From Streptomyces sp. NBC_00490 (GTDB taxonomy: Bacteria; Actinomycetota; Actinomycetes; Streptomycetales; Streptomycetaceae): a DNA stretch of 64,000 bases. The DNA is taken from positions 4,030,001-4,094,000 of the forward strand of contig NZ_CP107869.1 of assembly GCF_036013645.1 (NCBI RefSeq). Reading direction: 5' to 3'. The notes under the pieces were generated by a model. The model had not been told where the DNA came from. It saw nothing but the letters and a program-made list of their open reading frames with translations, and did not search any database. Shown here in pieces: positions 33,928 through 43,577 of the stretch. Both the position numbers and the translations under genes were made by a program. Positions within the stretch are counted from its first letter, which is position 1, and each line of letters starts with the position of its first letter.

Positions 33928-35568
33928 ATGCCGACCTGCCCGAACGGACACCAGTCGGGTTCCGACGACTGGTGCGAGGTCTGCGGTCACCGCATGGCTG
34001 GTGCCGTACCTCCGCCCCCTCCCCCGCCGCCGCCCGGTGGTGGTTACGGCTTCCCGCCGCCGGGTCAGCCCGGTGGGCGCCCGCCGCATCTGTCCGCCGT
34101 CCCGGACCACGAGCCGGAGCTCTGCCCGCAGTGCCGTACGCCCCGTGAGGGCGGTGCGCCGTTCTGCGAGGAGTGCCGGTGGAACTTCCTGACGAACACG
34201 GCCACCTCGTACACCCCGGCCGCCCCGCGCCCGCCGGCCCCCGGCCCGGGCGTCCGCTTCCAGGGACCGCCGCAGGGTTCGTCGTACGGCGCCGGTGACT
34301 CGTACGAGTACCAGGGCTCCCGCCCGTCCCAGATGAACCGCCCAGCGGAACCGATCCCGCCCTTCGGCAACGACCCCTCCGGCCCGCCCCCGCCTCCCGG
34401 CCCGAACGGCCCCGGAGGCTTCGGCGGCCCGGGCGGCCCGGGCGGCCCGGGCAACCAGGGCAACCAGGGTGGCTTCGGCGGCCCGGGTGGACCCGGCGGT
34501 CCGGGCGGCTTCGGCGGCCCCAACGGACCTGGCGGCCCCGGCAACCAGGGTGGCTTCGACGGCCCCGGTGGCCCCGGCAGCACCAACGCTCCCGGCGCAC
34601 CCGGCGGTTACAACGGCCCCGGCGGCCCCGGTCGGCCCGGCGGCTACGACGGCCCTGGCGGACCCGGTGGCCCCGGCGGCCAGGGCGGCTTCGACGGCCC
34701 CAACTCTCCCGGCGGCTTCGGTGGACCTGGTGGTCCCGGTGGGCCCGGCGCTCCTGGCGGCCCCGGCCGTCCGGGCGGTTACGACGGTCCCGGGCGCCCC
34801 GGCGGACCCGGTGGTCCCGGCGGCTACGACGGCCAAGGTGGACCCGGCGGACCCGGTCGGCCCGGAGGCCCCGGCGGCCAAGGTGCCCCCTCCGCCTTCG
34901 GCGGCGACCCCTCGCGCCCGGTGCCTCCGCCTCCCGGACCGACGCCGCCCGCCGGCCCCGGTGCGACCGGCGGCGCCCCCTCGGCCTTCCAGCAGCCGTC
35001 CGGTCCCGGCGGTCCCGGTGGCTTCGGCAGCGGTGACGACGACTGGGTGATCTCCCCGCCGTCCTCCACGGCGCCAGGCGGTCCCGGCGGCGGCTACGGC
35101 TACCCGCAGCCCGGCTCCACCCAGCCCCCGCCCGGACCCGGTCCCGGCTACCCGCAGCAGCCCGCGACCTGGTCGGCGACGATCGGTCCGGACCGCGAGT
35201 ACTTCATGGCGATGATGCAGCGCTCCGGCCCCGAGGCCGCGGGGCTCAACCTGCCCGCGTACTCGCCCGAGCAGCAGCGCACCCTCACCGGCAACCAGAT
35301 CACCATCGGCCGCCGCCGGCACTCCACCGGCGACACCCCCGACATCGATCTGTCGGTGCCGCCGGAGGACCCGGGCGTCTCGCACCAGCACGCCGTGCTG
35401 GTCCAGCAGCCCGACGGCACCTGGGCGGTCGTCGACCAGAACTCGACGAACGGCACCACGGTCAACGGCGCGGAGGAGCCCATCCAGCCCTTCGTCCCGG
35501 TCCCCCTCCAGGACGGCGACCGCGTACACGTGGGCGCCTGGACGACCATCACGGTCCGCCGCGGATAG
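33928..35568 (+). CDS. FHA-domain protein with zinc ribbons and Gly-Pro-rich linker
   Basis: A 546-residue protein. Two zinc ribbons (CPNGHQ...CEVCGHR; CPQCRTP...CEECRW) lie in the first 90 residues. A Gly/Pro-rich linker covers roughly residues 155-322. The C-terminal FHA domain (about 440-546) has [17 protein letters not shown] and [10 protein letters not shown], the phosphothreonine-binding residues. It is probably the phospho-reader of the operon's kinase. GarA, the mycobacterial PknG substrate, is much smaller; its N-terminal TT phosphosite is not seen here. It ends the operon and a strong terminator follows. Confidence 0.87.
   Translation: MPTCPNGHQSGSDDWCEVCGHRMAGAVPPPPPPPPPGGGYGFPPPGQPGGRPPHLSAVPDHEPELCPQCRTPREGGAPFCEECRWNFLTNTATSYTPAAPRPPAPGPGVRFQGPPQGSSYGAGDSYEYQGSRPSQMNRPAEPIPPFGNDPSGPPPPPGPNGPGGFGGPGGPGGPGNQGNQGGFGGPGGPGGPGGFGGPNGPGGPGNQGGFDGPGGPGSTNAPGAPGGYNGPGGPGRPGGYDGPGGPGGPGGQGGFDGPNSPGGFGGPGGPGGPGAPGGPGRPGGYDGPGRPGGPGGPGGYDGQGGPGGPGRPGGPGGQGAPSAFGGDPSRPVPPPPGPTPPAGPGATGGAPSAFQQPSGPGGPGGFGSGDDDWVISPPSSTAPGGPGGGYGYPQPGSTQPPPGPGPGYPQQPATWSATIGPDREYFMAMMQRSGPEAAGLNLPAYSPEQQRTLTGNQITIGRRRHSTGDTPDIDLSVPPEDPGVSHQHAVLVQQPDGTWAVVDQNSTNGTTVNGAEEPIQPFVPVPLQDGDRVHVGAWTTITVRRG
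34402..34890 (+). repeat. Collagen-like GGPGGP coding repeat
   Basis: About 490 bp encode irregular repeats of [24 protein letters not shown] and GNQGG. The DNA is a degenerate tandem array of GGC/GGT/CCC/CCG codons inside the FHA gene. It would be a disordered spacer between zinc ribbons and FHA domain and is likely to vary in length between strains. Confidence 0.8.
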
Positions 35569-35581
35569 TCACGACGACCAG

Positions 35582-35610
35582 GGGGCCCGGCGCACCACGC
35601 GCCGGGCCCC
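35582..35610 (+). terminator. Strong intrinsic terminator of the kinase operon
   Basis: A perfect 12 bp stem, GGGGCCCGGCGC at 35582-35593 with its complement at 35599-35610, 5-base loop, then TTGT. It is 13 bp after the FHA stop codon. Confidence 0.88.
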
Positions 35611-35691
35611 TTGTCCATGTCGACTACGAGCGCCCCCGCCCGCCAAGCCTCCGCTCCCACCCACCGAGCACCGAACCGCCGCCTCCGCCCT

Positions 35692-35975
35692 CACCGCATC
35701 GGCTCGCCTCGCCACGGCAACCCCAGCGGCCACGCGCACAGCCCCTCCGGATCATCCAGCCCCGCCCGGCTCACGCCCACAGCCGCACCGAACCGCCGCC
35801 TCCGCCCCGCCGGCGACCCCACCACATCGGCTCGCCGCATCAGCCCCCAGGCGGCCACGCGCACAGCCCCTCCCAACCCCCAGCCACCTCACCGCATCGG
35901 CTCGCCTCACCACGTCAGCCCCCAAGCGACCACGCGTACGGTCCCTCCGGGTCGTCCAGCCACGCCCACTCGTGT
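35692..35975. repeat. Three degenerate copies of the methyltransferase 3' end
   Basis: The sequence CACCGCATCGGCTCGCC followed by a GGCCACGCGCACAGCCCCTCC-like block occurs three times, starting near 35692, 35820 and 35890. The copy at 35890-35975 contains the last codons of the methyltransferase (LDDPEGPYAWSLGG on the minus strand). The copy at 35692-35775 can still be read as LDDPEGLCAWPLG; the middle copy is shorter. A second short repeat, ACCGAACCGCCGCCTCCGCC, precedes the first two copies. The 35611-35914 intergenic stretch thus consists mostly of duplicated gene end, not of a gene. Confidence 0.75.
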
Positions 35976-36901
35976 CCGTCGCTCACCGTGATCCCGTAGC
36001 GCTCCCGCTGCGGACACCCCTCGCGCTCCCACAACTGGTAGGCCTCCTGCGGTTCGAGGCTGCCCCGGCTCAGTTCCAGCAGGAAGCGGAACAGCTCGTT
36101 CTCCCGGGCCCGGGACGGCACCCCGCCGAGCCGGGCGGGCTCGGGCTCCGGGCGCCCCTCGCCCCGCAGCGGCACGAAGTAGGCGGGCGTGTGCAGGAAG
36201 CGGCCCTCGGCGTGCCCCGCGTCCCGGACGGTCAGCGCGATCAGGCCGGTGGCGAGGGGGGCGAGGATCCGGGCACCGGGGGCGCACTGGGCGAGCCAGG
36301 CCCGCGGGACCGAGGCCAGGGTGCAGGTCGCGATGATCCGGTCGAAGGGGGCCCGCTCGGGCACCCCGCGCGCACCGTCGCCGGTGACGACGAGCGGGCG
36401 GTACCCGGCGGCGGCCAGGTGCTGCCGCGCCGCCTCGGTGATCTCCGGTTCCAGGTCGATGGTCGTGACGAGGCCGTCGTCGCCGAGCCGGTGCGCGAGC
36501 AGGGCCGCGTTGTACCCCGTACCCGCGCCGATCTCCAGGACCCTGGCGCCGTCCTCGACCTCCAGTGCCGCCAGCATCATCGCCATCAGCGAGGGCTGGC
36601 TGCTGGAGGAGACCAGCTCGCCGTCCCGCATCCGGGTGGCCAGCGGGGCGTCGGCGTAGGCGCCGCGCACCCAGTGCTCGCGCGCACGCGGGTCGGGGCT
36701 CTCGCCCCACCGGCGCTCGTAGCCGCCCTTGACGCCGACGTAGTAGTACGGCACGAACAGATGCCGCGGCACCGCCGCGAAGGCGTCCCGCCACACCGGG
36801 TCGTCCGCCCAGGCGCCGCTCGCCTCGATGCGGTGCACCAGCGCGGCCCGCGCCTCGGCGGCGACGACGTCCAGGTCCCTGTGGAGAGCATGCGCACCCA
36901 T
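35915..36901 (-). CDS. PCMT-like SAM-dependent methyltransferase
   Basis: A 328-residue protein of the protein-L-isoaspartate O-methyltransferase family. The N-terminal region has WRDAFAAVPRHLFVP. The SAM-binding motif I VLEIGAGTGYNAALLA, SSSSQPSLMAMML and FDRIIATCTLASVP are typical of the family. The C-terminal 110 residues are an extension beyond the 210-residue core. Such proteins methylate isoaspartyl residues; in actinobacteria some act in RiPP or protein modification, but no precursor gene is seen here. ATG 36901 was chosen because the family fold begins there. The gene end has been duplicated downstream. It is divergent from the globin gene. Confidence 0.82.
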   Translation of the reverse strand: MGAHALHRDLDVVAAEARAALVHRIEASGAWADDPVWRDAFAAVPRHLFVPYYYVGVKGGYERRWGESPDPRAREHWVRGAYADAPLATRMRDGELVSSSSQPSLMAMMLAALEVEDGARVLEIGAGTGYNAALLAHRLGDDGLVTTIDLEPEITEAARQHLAAAGYRPLVVTGDGARGVPERAPFDRIIATCTLASVPRAWLAQCAPGARILAPLATGLIALTVRDAGHAEGRFLHTPAYFVPLRGEGRPEPEPARLGGVPSRARENELFRFLLELSRGSLEPQEAYQLWEREGCPQRERYGITVSDGHEWAWLDDPEGPYAWSLGG

Positions 36902-37027
36902 ATGTCCACTGTCCTGCGGGACCGCGGCCGAAGCGAGCACCACGGCTCGCCGATCCGGAATCGCCCCCTCCCGGCCAGAGGTCCTAAGCCCCAAGTCCTG
37001 GTTCCCCCCGTCTGAGACCATGGACCG

Positions 37028-37432
37028 GTGAAAGAGATTCCGCGCGGCACGCTTCAGGAGCAGACCTTCTACGAGCAGGTCGGCGGTGAGGAGACCTTCC
37101 GCCACCTCGTCCACCGTTTCTACGAGGGTGTGGCCGAGGACCCGATACTGAAGCCCATGTACCCCGAGGAGGACCTGGGCCCGGCCGAGGAGCGCCTGGC
37201 CCTGTTCCTCATGCAGTACTGGGGCGGTCCGACGACGTACAGCGAGAACCGCGGCCACCCCCGGCTGCGGATGCGGCACGCCCCGTTCCAGGTGAACCGC
37301 GCCGCGCACGACGCCTGGCTGAAGCACATGCGGGTCGCCGTCGACGAGCTCGGTCTGTCCGAGGAGCACGAGCACACGCTGTGGAACTACCTGACGTATG
37401 CCGCGGCCTCGATGGTGAACACCGAGGGTTGA
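37028..37432 (+). CDS. glbO: Group II truncated haemoglobin
   Basis: A 134-residue 2-on-2 globin starting at GTG 37028. TFYEQVGGEETFRHLVHRFYEGVAEDP is the usual N-terminal signature. The proximal histidine lies in LRMRHAPF, and the Trp-Gly of FLMQYWGGPTTYSE is the TrpG8 of group II (GlbO) globins. These haem proteins bind O2 and handle nitric oxide or peroxide, in the cytoplasm. It is monocistronic, with the methyltransferase gene divergent. Length and motifs agree with GlbO of actinobacteria. Confidence 0.88.
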   Translation: MKEIPRGTLQEQTFYEQVGGEETFRHLVHRFYEGVAEDPILKPMYPEEDLGPAEERLALFLMQYWGGPTTYSENRGHPRLRMRHAPFQVNRAAHDAWLKHMRVAVDELGLSEEHEHTLWNYLTYAAASMVNTEG

Positions 37433-37578
37433 CCGGCTGAGTCCCGGATTCCGGTCGTTCGACGCCGGATTCCGATCACGATCCGGTCAAGCCCGGTCCA
37501 CAACCGCTTACCCGCCCCCACTCTCCTCTGACAACATCGCCGGGAGGTCTGGACAACACGGCGGGGGGCCGGGTCGGG

Positions 37579-40500
37579 GTGACGGGGTTCGGGGGATTCG
37601 CGCGGTTCGTCCTCCTGCGGGCGCGAGCACACCGTCCGCTGCTCGCCGCCGCACTGCTGGCCGTCCTGCTGACCACGGCGGTCCTGGCGACCCTCACCGC
37701 CTACTCGGGCGCGATCGGCGACGCGGCCCTGCGCCACTCCCTGACCGACACCCGCAACGCCGCCGACACCGCGCTCGTCGTCAAGGCCGACGTCCCCGCA
37801 GAGGAACGTACGGCCGCCGACACCGCCGTACGCGAAGGGGCGCGGAAGACCTTCGACGGGCTGCCGGTGACCGTGCACAAGCTCATGCGGTCGGGCCCTT
37901 ACGCACTGCCCCGCTCGCTCCGGCCCGCCGCCGAGCGGTCCGAGGACCCGGATCTCACGCACTTCGCGGCACTGGACAGGTCACAGGTACGGATCACCGA
38001 GGGCCGGGCGCCCTCCGCCGTGGACGAGGTGGCCTTCCCTCAGAGCGCCGCCCGGCTGCTGAAGCTGAAGCCCGGCACCCGCCTCACCCTCGTCGACCGC
38101 CTGGACGGCCCGGACGTGCGGATCACCGTCGTCGGCCTGTACCGGCCGGCCCGCACGGACGCCCCGTACTGGCAGCTCCTCGACGACCTGCACGGCCGCG
38201 GGGTCAACAAGCTCGACTTCACGACGTACGGCCCCCTGCTCGCCGCCCCCGAAGCGCTGGCCGACGGCCGGGTGAGCGCCGGGGCGTCGGCGTGGCTGGC
38301 GACGGCCGACTTCTCGACGCTGACGACCGGGCGGATCGACGCGCTGCGCGAGGCGGCGCTCGGCGGCAGCGCGGCGATGCGCGGGAAGTCCGCGCTGAGC
38401 GGCACGACGGCCGCGAACACCCAACTGCCCGCCGTCCTCGACCGCGTCGACCGCGCCCTGCTCGTCTCGCGCTCCACCCTGCTGATCGTCGCGCTCCAGC
38501 TGGGACTCCTCGCGGGCTGCGCGCTGCTCCTGGTGGCCCGGCTGCTCAGCTCCCAGCGCACGGGCGAGACCCGGCTGCTCAGGGCCCGCGGCGCCTCCCG
38601 GCCCCGGGTCGCGGGCCTGGCCGCCACCGAGGCGCTGCTGCTCGCGGTGCCCGCGGTGACGCTCGCGCCCCTGCTGGCCGGACCGCTGACCCGGCTGCTC
38701 GCCGGGCAGGGCGCGCTGGCCCGGATCGGGCTGCGTCTAGACGTGCCGGCCGGCGGACGGATCGGGGTGTGGCTGGTCGCGGCCGGTGTGGCGCTGGGCT
38801 GCGCCCTGGCGGTGACCCTGCCCGCGCTGACGTCCTCCTTCGCGACCGGCCGGGCCCGCGCGCTGCCGGGCGCGCTGCGCTCGGGCGCGGACATCGGGCT
38901 GCTGGTGATCGCCGGGGTCGCGTACTGGCAGCTCAGCGGACAGACCACCGGTGCCGTCACCGGCGACAGCTCCGGCGCCCTCGGCGTGGACCCGCTGCTG
39001 GTCGCCGCCCCCGCCCTGGCGCTCCTCGCCGGTACGGTCCTCACCCTGCGTCTGCTGCCGCCACTGGCCCGTCTCGCCGAACGCCGGGCGGCCGCCGGGC
39101 GGGGTCTGGCCACGGCCCTCGCGGGCTGGCAGATCGGCCGCCGCCCGGGACGCGGCGCGGGTCCGGTGCTGCTGCTGGTCCTCGCCGTCGCGCTCGGCAT
39201 GCTGGCGATCGCCCAGGGCGCCTCCTGGGACCGCTCGCAGGACGACCAGGCCGACTTCCGGGCGGGGGTGCCGGTGCGGGTCCTGGCCAACGGGCAGGAC
39301 GACCTCGGCCGCACCGACGAGTACGCGGCCGTCGACCACGTACGACAGGCGGCGCCCGCCGTCCGCACGGACCTGCCACTGTCCGGCAACCGCACGGCGG
39401 CGGTGCTGGCCCTGGACACCGCGCACGCCGCGGACACCGTGCTGATGCGCCGGGACCTGGCCTCCGAGCCGGTACGCCCGCTGCTCACCGGACTCGGCCC
39501 GAAGAGCGCGACGGCGGGCGCGAGGATACCGGCGGGCACGTCCCGGCTGCGCCTGACGGCGACCCTGCGCGGCGCCACCGCGGACACGACCGCCGATGTG
39601 ACGGTGACCCTGGAGGACCGCTACGGCACCCCCTACCGGGTTCCGGCGGGCACCCTCGCCGGGGACGGCCGCCCGCACACCCTCGAACTCCCGGTCCCCT
39701 CAGGCCCGTTGACGCTGACGGACGTACAGCTGGTCCAGCCCCTGCCGATCGGCCGGGCGCAACAACAGCGCCTGATTCTCGGCGAGTTGTCGGCCGTACG
39801 ATCCGATACGTCCGTACGCCGGCTGCAGTTGCCCACCGACTGGACGGTGCGCTCCCTCGCCGACGGGATCGTCGAGAACGCGGACGGCAGCAATCTCCCC
39901 ACCAAAGCGCGCGTAACCGGGTCGAAGCCGCCGACGGCCGCGTACGGCACCGGTTACATTCCGGCCGACAACCCTTATGTCATCGCCTCGTTGACCGTCC
40001 GCCTCCAGGTCGCGCAACCCGCGCAGCCGCAGATCACGGCCGTCGCCACCGATCGCTACCTGGCCTCGGCGGGCGCCGCGACGGGGCAGCGTGTCGATGT
40101 GACGTTCGGCGGGCGGACCCTGTCCGTGCGGATCGTGGCGTCCGTGGCGGCGCTGCCGACGGCGGTGAACGACGGCGGGGCCCTGCTGGTCGATCTGCGG
40201 TCCGTGAACCGGGTGCTGGAGGCGCGGTACGGCGAGAGCGTCACCCCGACGGAGTGGTGGCTGCGGACGGACCGGCCCGCGGAGGTGGCGTCCGCGTTGC
40301 GGGACCGTACGGACATGGACCCCGCGCAGGTCGTCGTACGGGACGAGATCGCCGAGGAGTTGCGCGACGACCCGTTCGGGGCGGGACCCGAGGCGGCGTT
40401 CACCGCGGCGGCCGGGGTGGCGGCGGCGCTGGCCGCGCTCGGGTTCGCGGTGAGCGCGGCGGGCTCCCTGCGGGAGCGGGACCCGGAGTTCGCGGTGCTG

Positions 40501-40806
40501 CGCGCGCTGGGCGCCCCGCGGCGCAGGCTGGGCCGCACGATCGCCCTGGAGCAGGGCGTCCTGGTGACGCTGGCCCTGTCGGTGGGGGCGGTGCTCGGGA
40601 CGGTACTGGCGCGGGCGGTGATCCCTCTGGTCGTCCTGACCACCGAGGCGACGCGGCCGGTGCCGGAGGTGCTGGTCGAGCTGCCGGTCCCGCGGGTCGT
40701 GGTGCTGCTGGGGGCGGTGGCGGTGCTGCCGCTGGTGGTGACGGGGGTGTTGGCGTTGCGGCGGGCGAATCCGGTGGCGGCACTGAGGGAACAGGGTGGT
40801 GAGTGA
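37579..40806 (+). CDS. FtsX-like ABC permease, large
   Basis: A 1075-residue MacB/FtsX-type permease with GTG start. TM1 (LLAAALLAVLLTTAVLATLTAYSG) is followed by a large extracytoplasmic domain, a first FtsX membrane domain (about 290-560; TRLLRARGASRPRVAGLAATEALLL), a second large outer domain and a final three-helix FtsX domain (LRERDPEFAVLRALGAPRRRLG). Such two-domain permeases export or mechanically act on envelope substrates rather than import. Its stop lies within the start region of the next permease, and an ATPase gene follows, so the three genes form one transporter. Confidence 0.87.
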   Translation: MTGFGGFARFVLLRARAHRPLLAAALLAVLLTTAVLATLTAYSGAIGDAALRHSLTDTRNAADTALVVKADVPAEERTAADTAVREGARKTFDGLPVTVHKLMRSGPYALPRSLRPAAERSEDPDLTHFAALDRSQVRITEGRAPSAVDEVAFPQSAARLLKLKPGTRLTLVDRLDGPDVRITVVGLYRPARTDAPYWQLLDDLHGRGVNKLDFTTYGPLLAAPEALADGRVSAGASAWLATADFSTLTTGRIDALREAALGGSAAMRGKSALSGTTAANTQLPAVLDRVDRALLVSRSTLLIVALQLGLLAGCALLLVARLLSSQRTGETRLLRARGASRPRVAGLAATEALLLAVPAVTLAPLLAGPLTRLLAGQGALARIGLRLDVPAGGRIGVWLVAAGVALGCALAVTLPALTSSFATGRARALPGALRSGADIGLLVIAGVAYWQLSGQTTGAVTGDSSGALGVDPLLVAAPALALLAGTVLTLRLLPPLARLAERRAAAGRGLATALAGWQIGRRPGRGAGPVLLLVLAVALGMLAIAQGASWDRSQDDQADFRAGVPVRVLANGQDDLGRTDEYAAVDHVRQAAPAVRTDLPLSGNRTAAVLALDTAHAADTVLMRRDLASEPVRPLLTGLGPKSATAGARIPAGTSRLRLTATLRGATADTTADVTVTLEDRYGTPYRVPAGTLAGDGRPHTLELPVPSGPLTLTDVQLVQPLPIGRAQQQRLILGELSAVRSDTSVRRLQLPTDWTVRSLADGIVENADGSNLPTKARVTGSKPPTAAYGTGYIPADNPYVIASLTVRLQVAQPAQPQITAVATDRYLASAGAATGQRVDVTFGGRTLSVRIVASVAALPTAVNDGGALLVDLRSVNRVLEARYGESVTPTEWWLRTDRPAEVASALRDRTDMDPAQVVVRDEIAEELRDDPFGAGPEAAFTAAAGVAAALAALGFAVSAAGSLRERDPEFAVLRALGAPRRRLGRTIALEQGVLVTLALSVGAVLGTVLARAVIPLVVLTTEATRPVPEVLVELPVPRVVVLLGAVAVLPLVVTGVLALRRANPVAALREQGGE

Positions 40807-43522
40807 GGTGAGGTCCAGGTCGGTCGTGGCCCCGTGGATCCGCACCCGGCTGCGCGCCGCCCCCGGTGCGGCACTCGCCCTCGCCGTGATGGTGGCGCTC
40901 ACCGCGTGTCTCGCCGCGGCCTTCCCGCGCGCGGTCGACCGGTACGAGGACGCGGGCCTGCACCGCGCCGTCGAGCGGGCGGGCCCGGACCGGACGGCCG
41001 TGCAGCTGTACGCGCAGCCCGAGTACGGCATCATCTCGGAGCACGACGTCCTCCCGGCGACGCTGGCCGACCAGTACGCGAAGATCCTCGCCGCGGTCCA
41101 GCGGCCCGTCGTCGCCGACCGCGGCCAGTCGACGTACGGCGTGCGCACCGCCAACAGCATGGAGGTGCCGGAGCCCTGGATCCCGCAGCCCACCGGCACG
41201 CCCGCGCAGGTCACCCTGGTCGCCCAGCACGGCCTCGCCGACCACGTCCGCTCGGTCACCGGCCGGCTGCCGCGCGCGTCAAAGGCGGTGACCGCGTCGA
41301 CGCCCGAGGTGGAGGGGGCGGTCAGCGCGGCGACGGCCAGGAGCCTGCACATCGAGGTGGGTTCGAGGATCCACGTGCCCGGCGAGGGCCGCGACCCGCT
41401 GGTCGTCCGCATCACCGGCATCGTCACCCCGAGCGACCCGGCGGGCGCCTACTGGTCGACCCACCCCGTCCTGCACCGCCCCTCCCTGGTCCCCGTCCCC
41501 GGGGCGAACGCCGAGAAGTACTGGCTCGGCGCCCTGCTGCTCGCCCCGGAGGCGGCTCCCGCTCTGCTGGGCACGCCCGGAACGCCTTGGCGGTACTGGC
41601 AGTTGGCGCCCGCCACGGACGCCCTGCACGCCCGCGACACCGAGCGCCTGAAGTCCGCGGTGGCGTCCCTGGAGGCCGGCCCGGCACTCCAGAAGATCCG
41701 TGAGGCGACCGGCCCGCTCACGGACGCGGACACCGACCTCGACGAGATCCTGACCGCCTACGACCGGCTGCGGGAGGGCGTCACCCCGCTGGTCGCCGTC
41801 GCCGCGGTCGGCGCGGGCACGGTGGCCGCCGTCGTCCTGCTGATGGCGGGCGGCCTGGCGGCCGACCGCCGCCGCACCGAACTGGCCCTGCTGCGGGCCC
41901 GCGGCGCGTCCCTGCGCGGCCTTGCGGGCCGGCTGTTCGCGGAGACGGCGACGGTGGCCGTCCCGGCGGGTGCCGTGGGCCTGACCGCGGCCCTGCTGCT
42001 GCTCCCCGGGGGCCGCCGGACGTACGCGTTCGCGGCGGCCGCCGCGGTCACCGCCGCCGCCTGCGCCGCGCTGCCGCTGCGCGCGGTGGTCGCCCATCGG
42101 GTCGTACGGATCCACACCGGCCGCGAGGACGTGGCGACGGCCCGGCCGTCCCGCCGCCGCACGGTCGCCGAACTGACCCTGCTCGTGCTGGCCCTGGCCG
42201 CGGTGGAGACCCTGCGCCGACGCGGCTCCGAGGGCGCTGAACTGTCGTACGTCGCGCCGGTGTTGACGGGCGTGATCGCGGCCCTGGCCCTGGTCCGCCT
42301 CTATCCGCTCCCCCTGCGCCGTCTGGTCCGCCCCGCCGGCCGTCTGCGCGGGGTGGTCGCCCACCTCTCCCTGGCCCGCGCGGGCCGTACCTCCGCCTCC
42401 GCGGTCCTGCCCCTCCTCGCCCTGCTCACCGCCCTGACGACCGCGGCCTTCGGCGGCTCGGTCCTGAGCGGCGTGAACGAGGCCCGCGACCACGCGGCGC
42501 TCCTCACCATCGGCGCGGACGCCCGCGTGGACGCCAACGAGCCCCTGCCCGCCGCCCTGCCCGACCGGGTCCGCCGCACACCGGGCGTGCGGGACATGAC
42601 GGCGGTGAGCATCGCCTACGACGCCCAGCTCGCGGGCGGCCGCCAGTCGGCGCCACTGGTGGGCGTGGACCCGGCCGGATACGCGGCACTGACCGCCCGG
42701 ACGGGCCTGGGACCCTTCGAGAAGGGCGAGTTGACGCAGGCGCGGGAGGCGGGGAAGGCACGGGAGTCGCTGACCGCGGTGGCCTCCCCGACAGTGGCCG
42801 CCACGTACGGCACCCGTCCCCTCCCCGTACGGCTCCAGGACGGCACCACCTTCACCGTCCGCATCACGACGGTCCGGGACCGCACTCCGGCGGTGTCCGG
42901 CACGGAGTTCCTGGTCGTGAACCGGGCGGAACTGCCCGCGTCGGCGGCCCGCCCGACGGCACTGCTGCTGACCGGCGCGCAGGTGGACGCGACGGCCCTG
43001 CGCAAGGCGGCGGGCACGGCGGGCCACGTGCAGCTGAGGTCGGAGGAACGTGCCCGGTACGCCGGCTCCCCCCTCCAGTCGGGCGCCGAGGACATCTACA
43101 CGGCCGCGGTCGCGGCGGGCGCGGGCTACGCGGTCCTGGCCCTGCTGCTCTCCCTCCTGCGCGCGGCCCCCGAACGCACCGCGCTGCTGGCCCGCCTGCG
43201 CACGATGGGCCTCACCCGCGCCCAGGGCCGCCGCCTCCTGATCCTGGAGTCCCTGCCCCAGGCGGTACTGGCCGCGGTGGGCGGCGCGTTGACGGGCTGG
43301 GCGACGGTGGCCCTGCTCTCCCCGGGCATCGACCTGACGACGATCGCCCTGGCTTCCGCACCGTCGTCGGCGGGCCGGGCCGAGTTGAGCACGTCCGCCC
43401 TGTCCCTGGCGGTCCCGGCGGCCTCGGTGGTCCTGGTGACGGTCGGGGTGGCGGGGATACAGGCGTGGTGGTCGGGGCGCCGGGGATCGGTGGGGGAGCT
43501 GAGGGCGGGGGACGCGAGATGA
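40796..43522 (+). CDS. FtsX-like ABC permease, large
   Basis: A second large permease, 908 residues from the first possible GTG. It has the same layout: an N-terminal TM (LALAVMVALTACLAAAFP), an outer domain, a central FtsX domain (DRRRTELALLRARGASLRGLAG) and a C-terminal one (ERTALLARLRTMGLTRAQGRRLL). Overlapping GTGs at 40796, 40799 and 40808 make the exact start uncertain; all overlap or abut the previous stop. It pairs with 37579-40806 as a heterodimer. A 55 bp gap leads to the ATPase gene. Confidence 0.86.
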   Translation: MVSEVRSRSVVAPWIRTRLRAAPGAALALAVMVALTACLAAAFPRAVDRYEDAGLHRAVERAGPDRTAVQLYAQPEYGIISEHDVLPATLADQYAKILAAVQRPVVADRGQSTYGVRTANSMEVPEPWIPQPTGTPAQVTLVAQHGLADHVRSVTGRLPRASKAVTASTPEVEGAVSAATARSLHIEVGSRIHVPGEGRDPLVVRITGIVTPSDPAGAYWSTHPVLHRPSLVPVPGANAEKYWLGALLLAPEAAPALLGTPGTPWRYWQLAPATDALHARDTERLKSAVASLEAGPALQKIREATGPLTDADTDLDEILTAYDRLREGVTPLVAVAAVGAGTVAAVVLLMAGGLAADRRRTELALLRARGASLRGLAGRLFAETATVAVPAGAVGLTAALLLLPGGRRTYAFAAAAAVTAAACAALPLRAVVAHRVVRIHTGREDVATARPSRRRTVAELTLLVLALAAVETLRRRGSEGAELSYVAPVLTGVIAALALVRLYPLPLRRLVRPAGRLRGVVAHLSLARAGRTSASAVLPLLALLTALTTAAFGGSVLSGVNEARDHAALLTIGADARVDANEPLPAALPDRVRRTPGVRDMTAVSIAYDAQLAGGRQSAPLVGVDPAGYAALTARTGLGPFEKGELTQAREAGKARESLTAVASPTVAATYGTRPLPVRLQDGTTFTVRITTVRDRTPAVSGTEFLVVNRAELPASAARPTALLLTGAQVDATALRKAAGTAGHVQLRSEERARYAGSPLQSGAEDIYTAAVAAGAGYAVLALLLSLLRAAPERTALLARLRTMGLTRAQGRRLLILESLPQAVLAAVGGALTGWATVALLSPGIDLTTIALASAPSSAGRAELSTSALSLAVPAASVVLVTVGVAGIQAWWSGRRGSVGELRAGDAR

Positions 43523-43577
43523 ACCGCCGGAGACACCCGCCCCGCCTCACCCCGGCCCACGACCCGAGGAGCCCCCA

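Noticed and set aside
34402..34890. Regular repeat array that might suggest CRISPR
   Set aside because: Repeats are codon-level GGP units inside the FHA reading frame, with no constant repeat and unique spacers; no cas genes are present.
35691..35876. A 61-codon minus-strand frame after the methyltransferase
   Set aside because: Its sequence is a degenerate copy of the methyltransferase end, so it is better explained as duplicated gene tail than as a gene.
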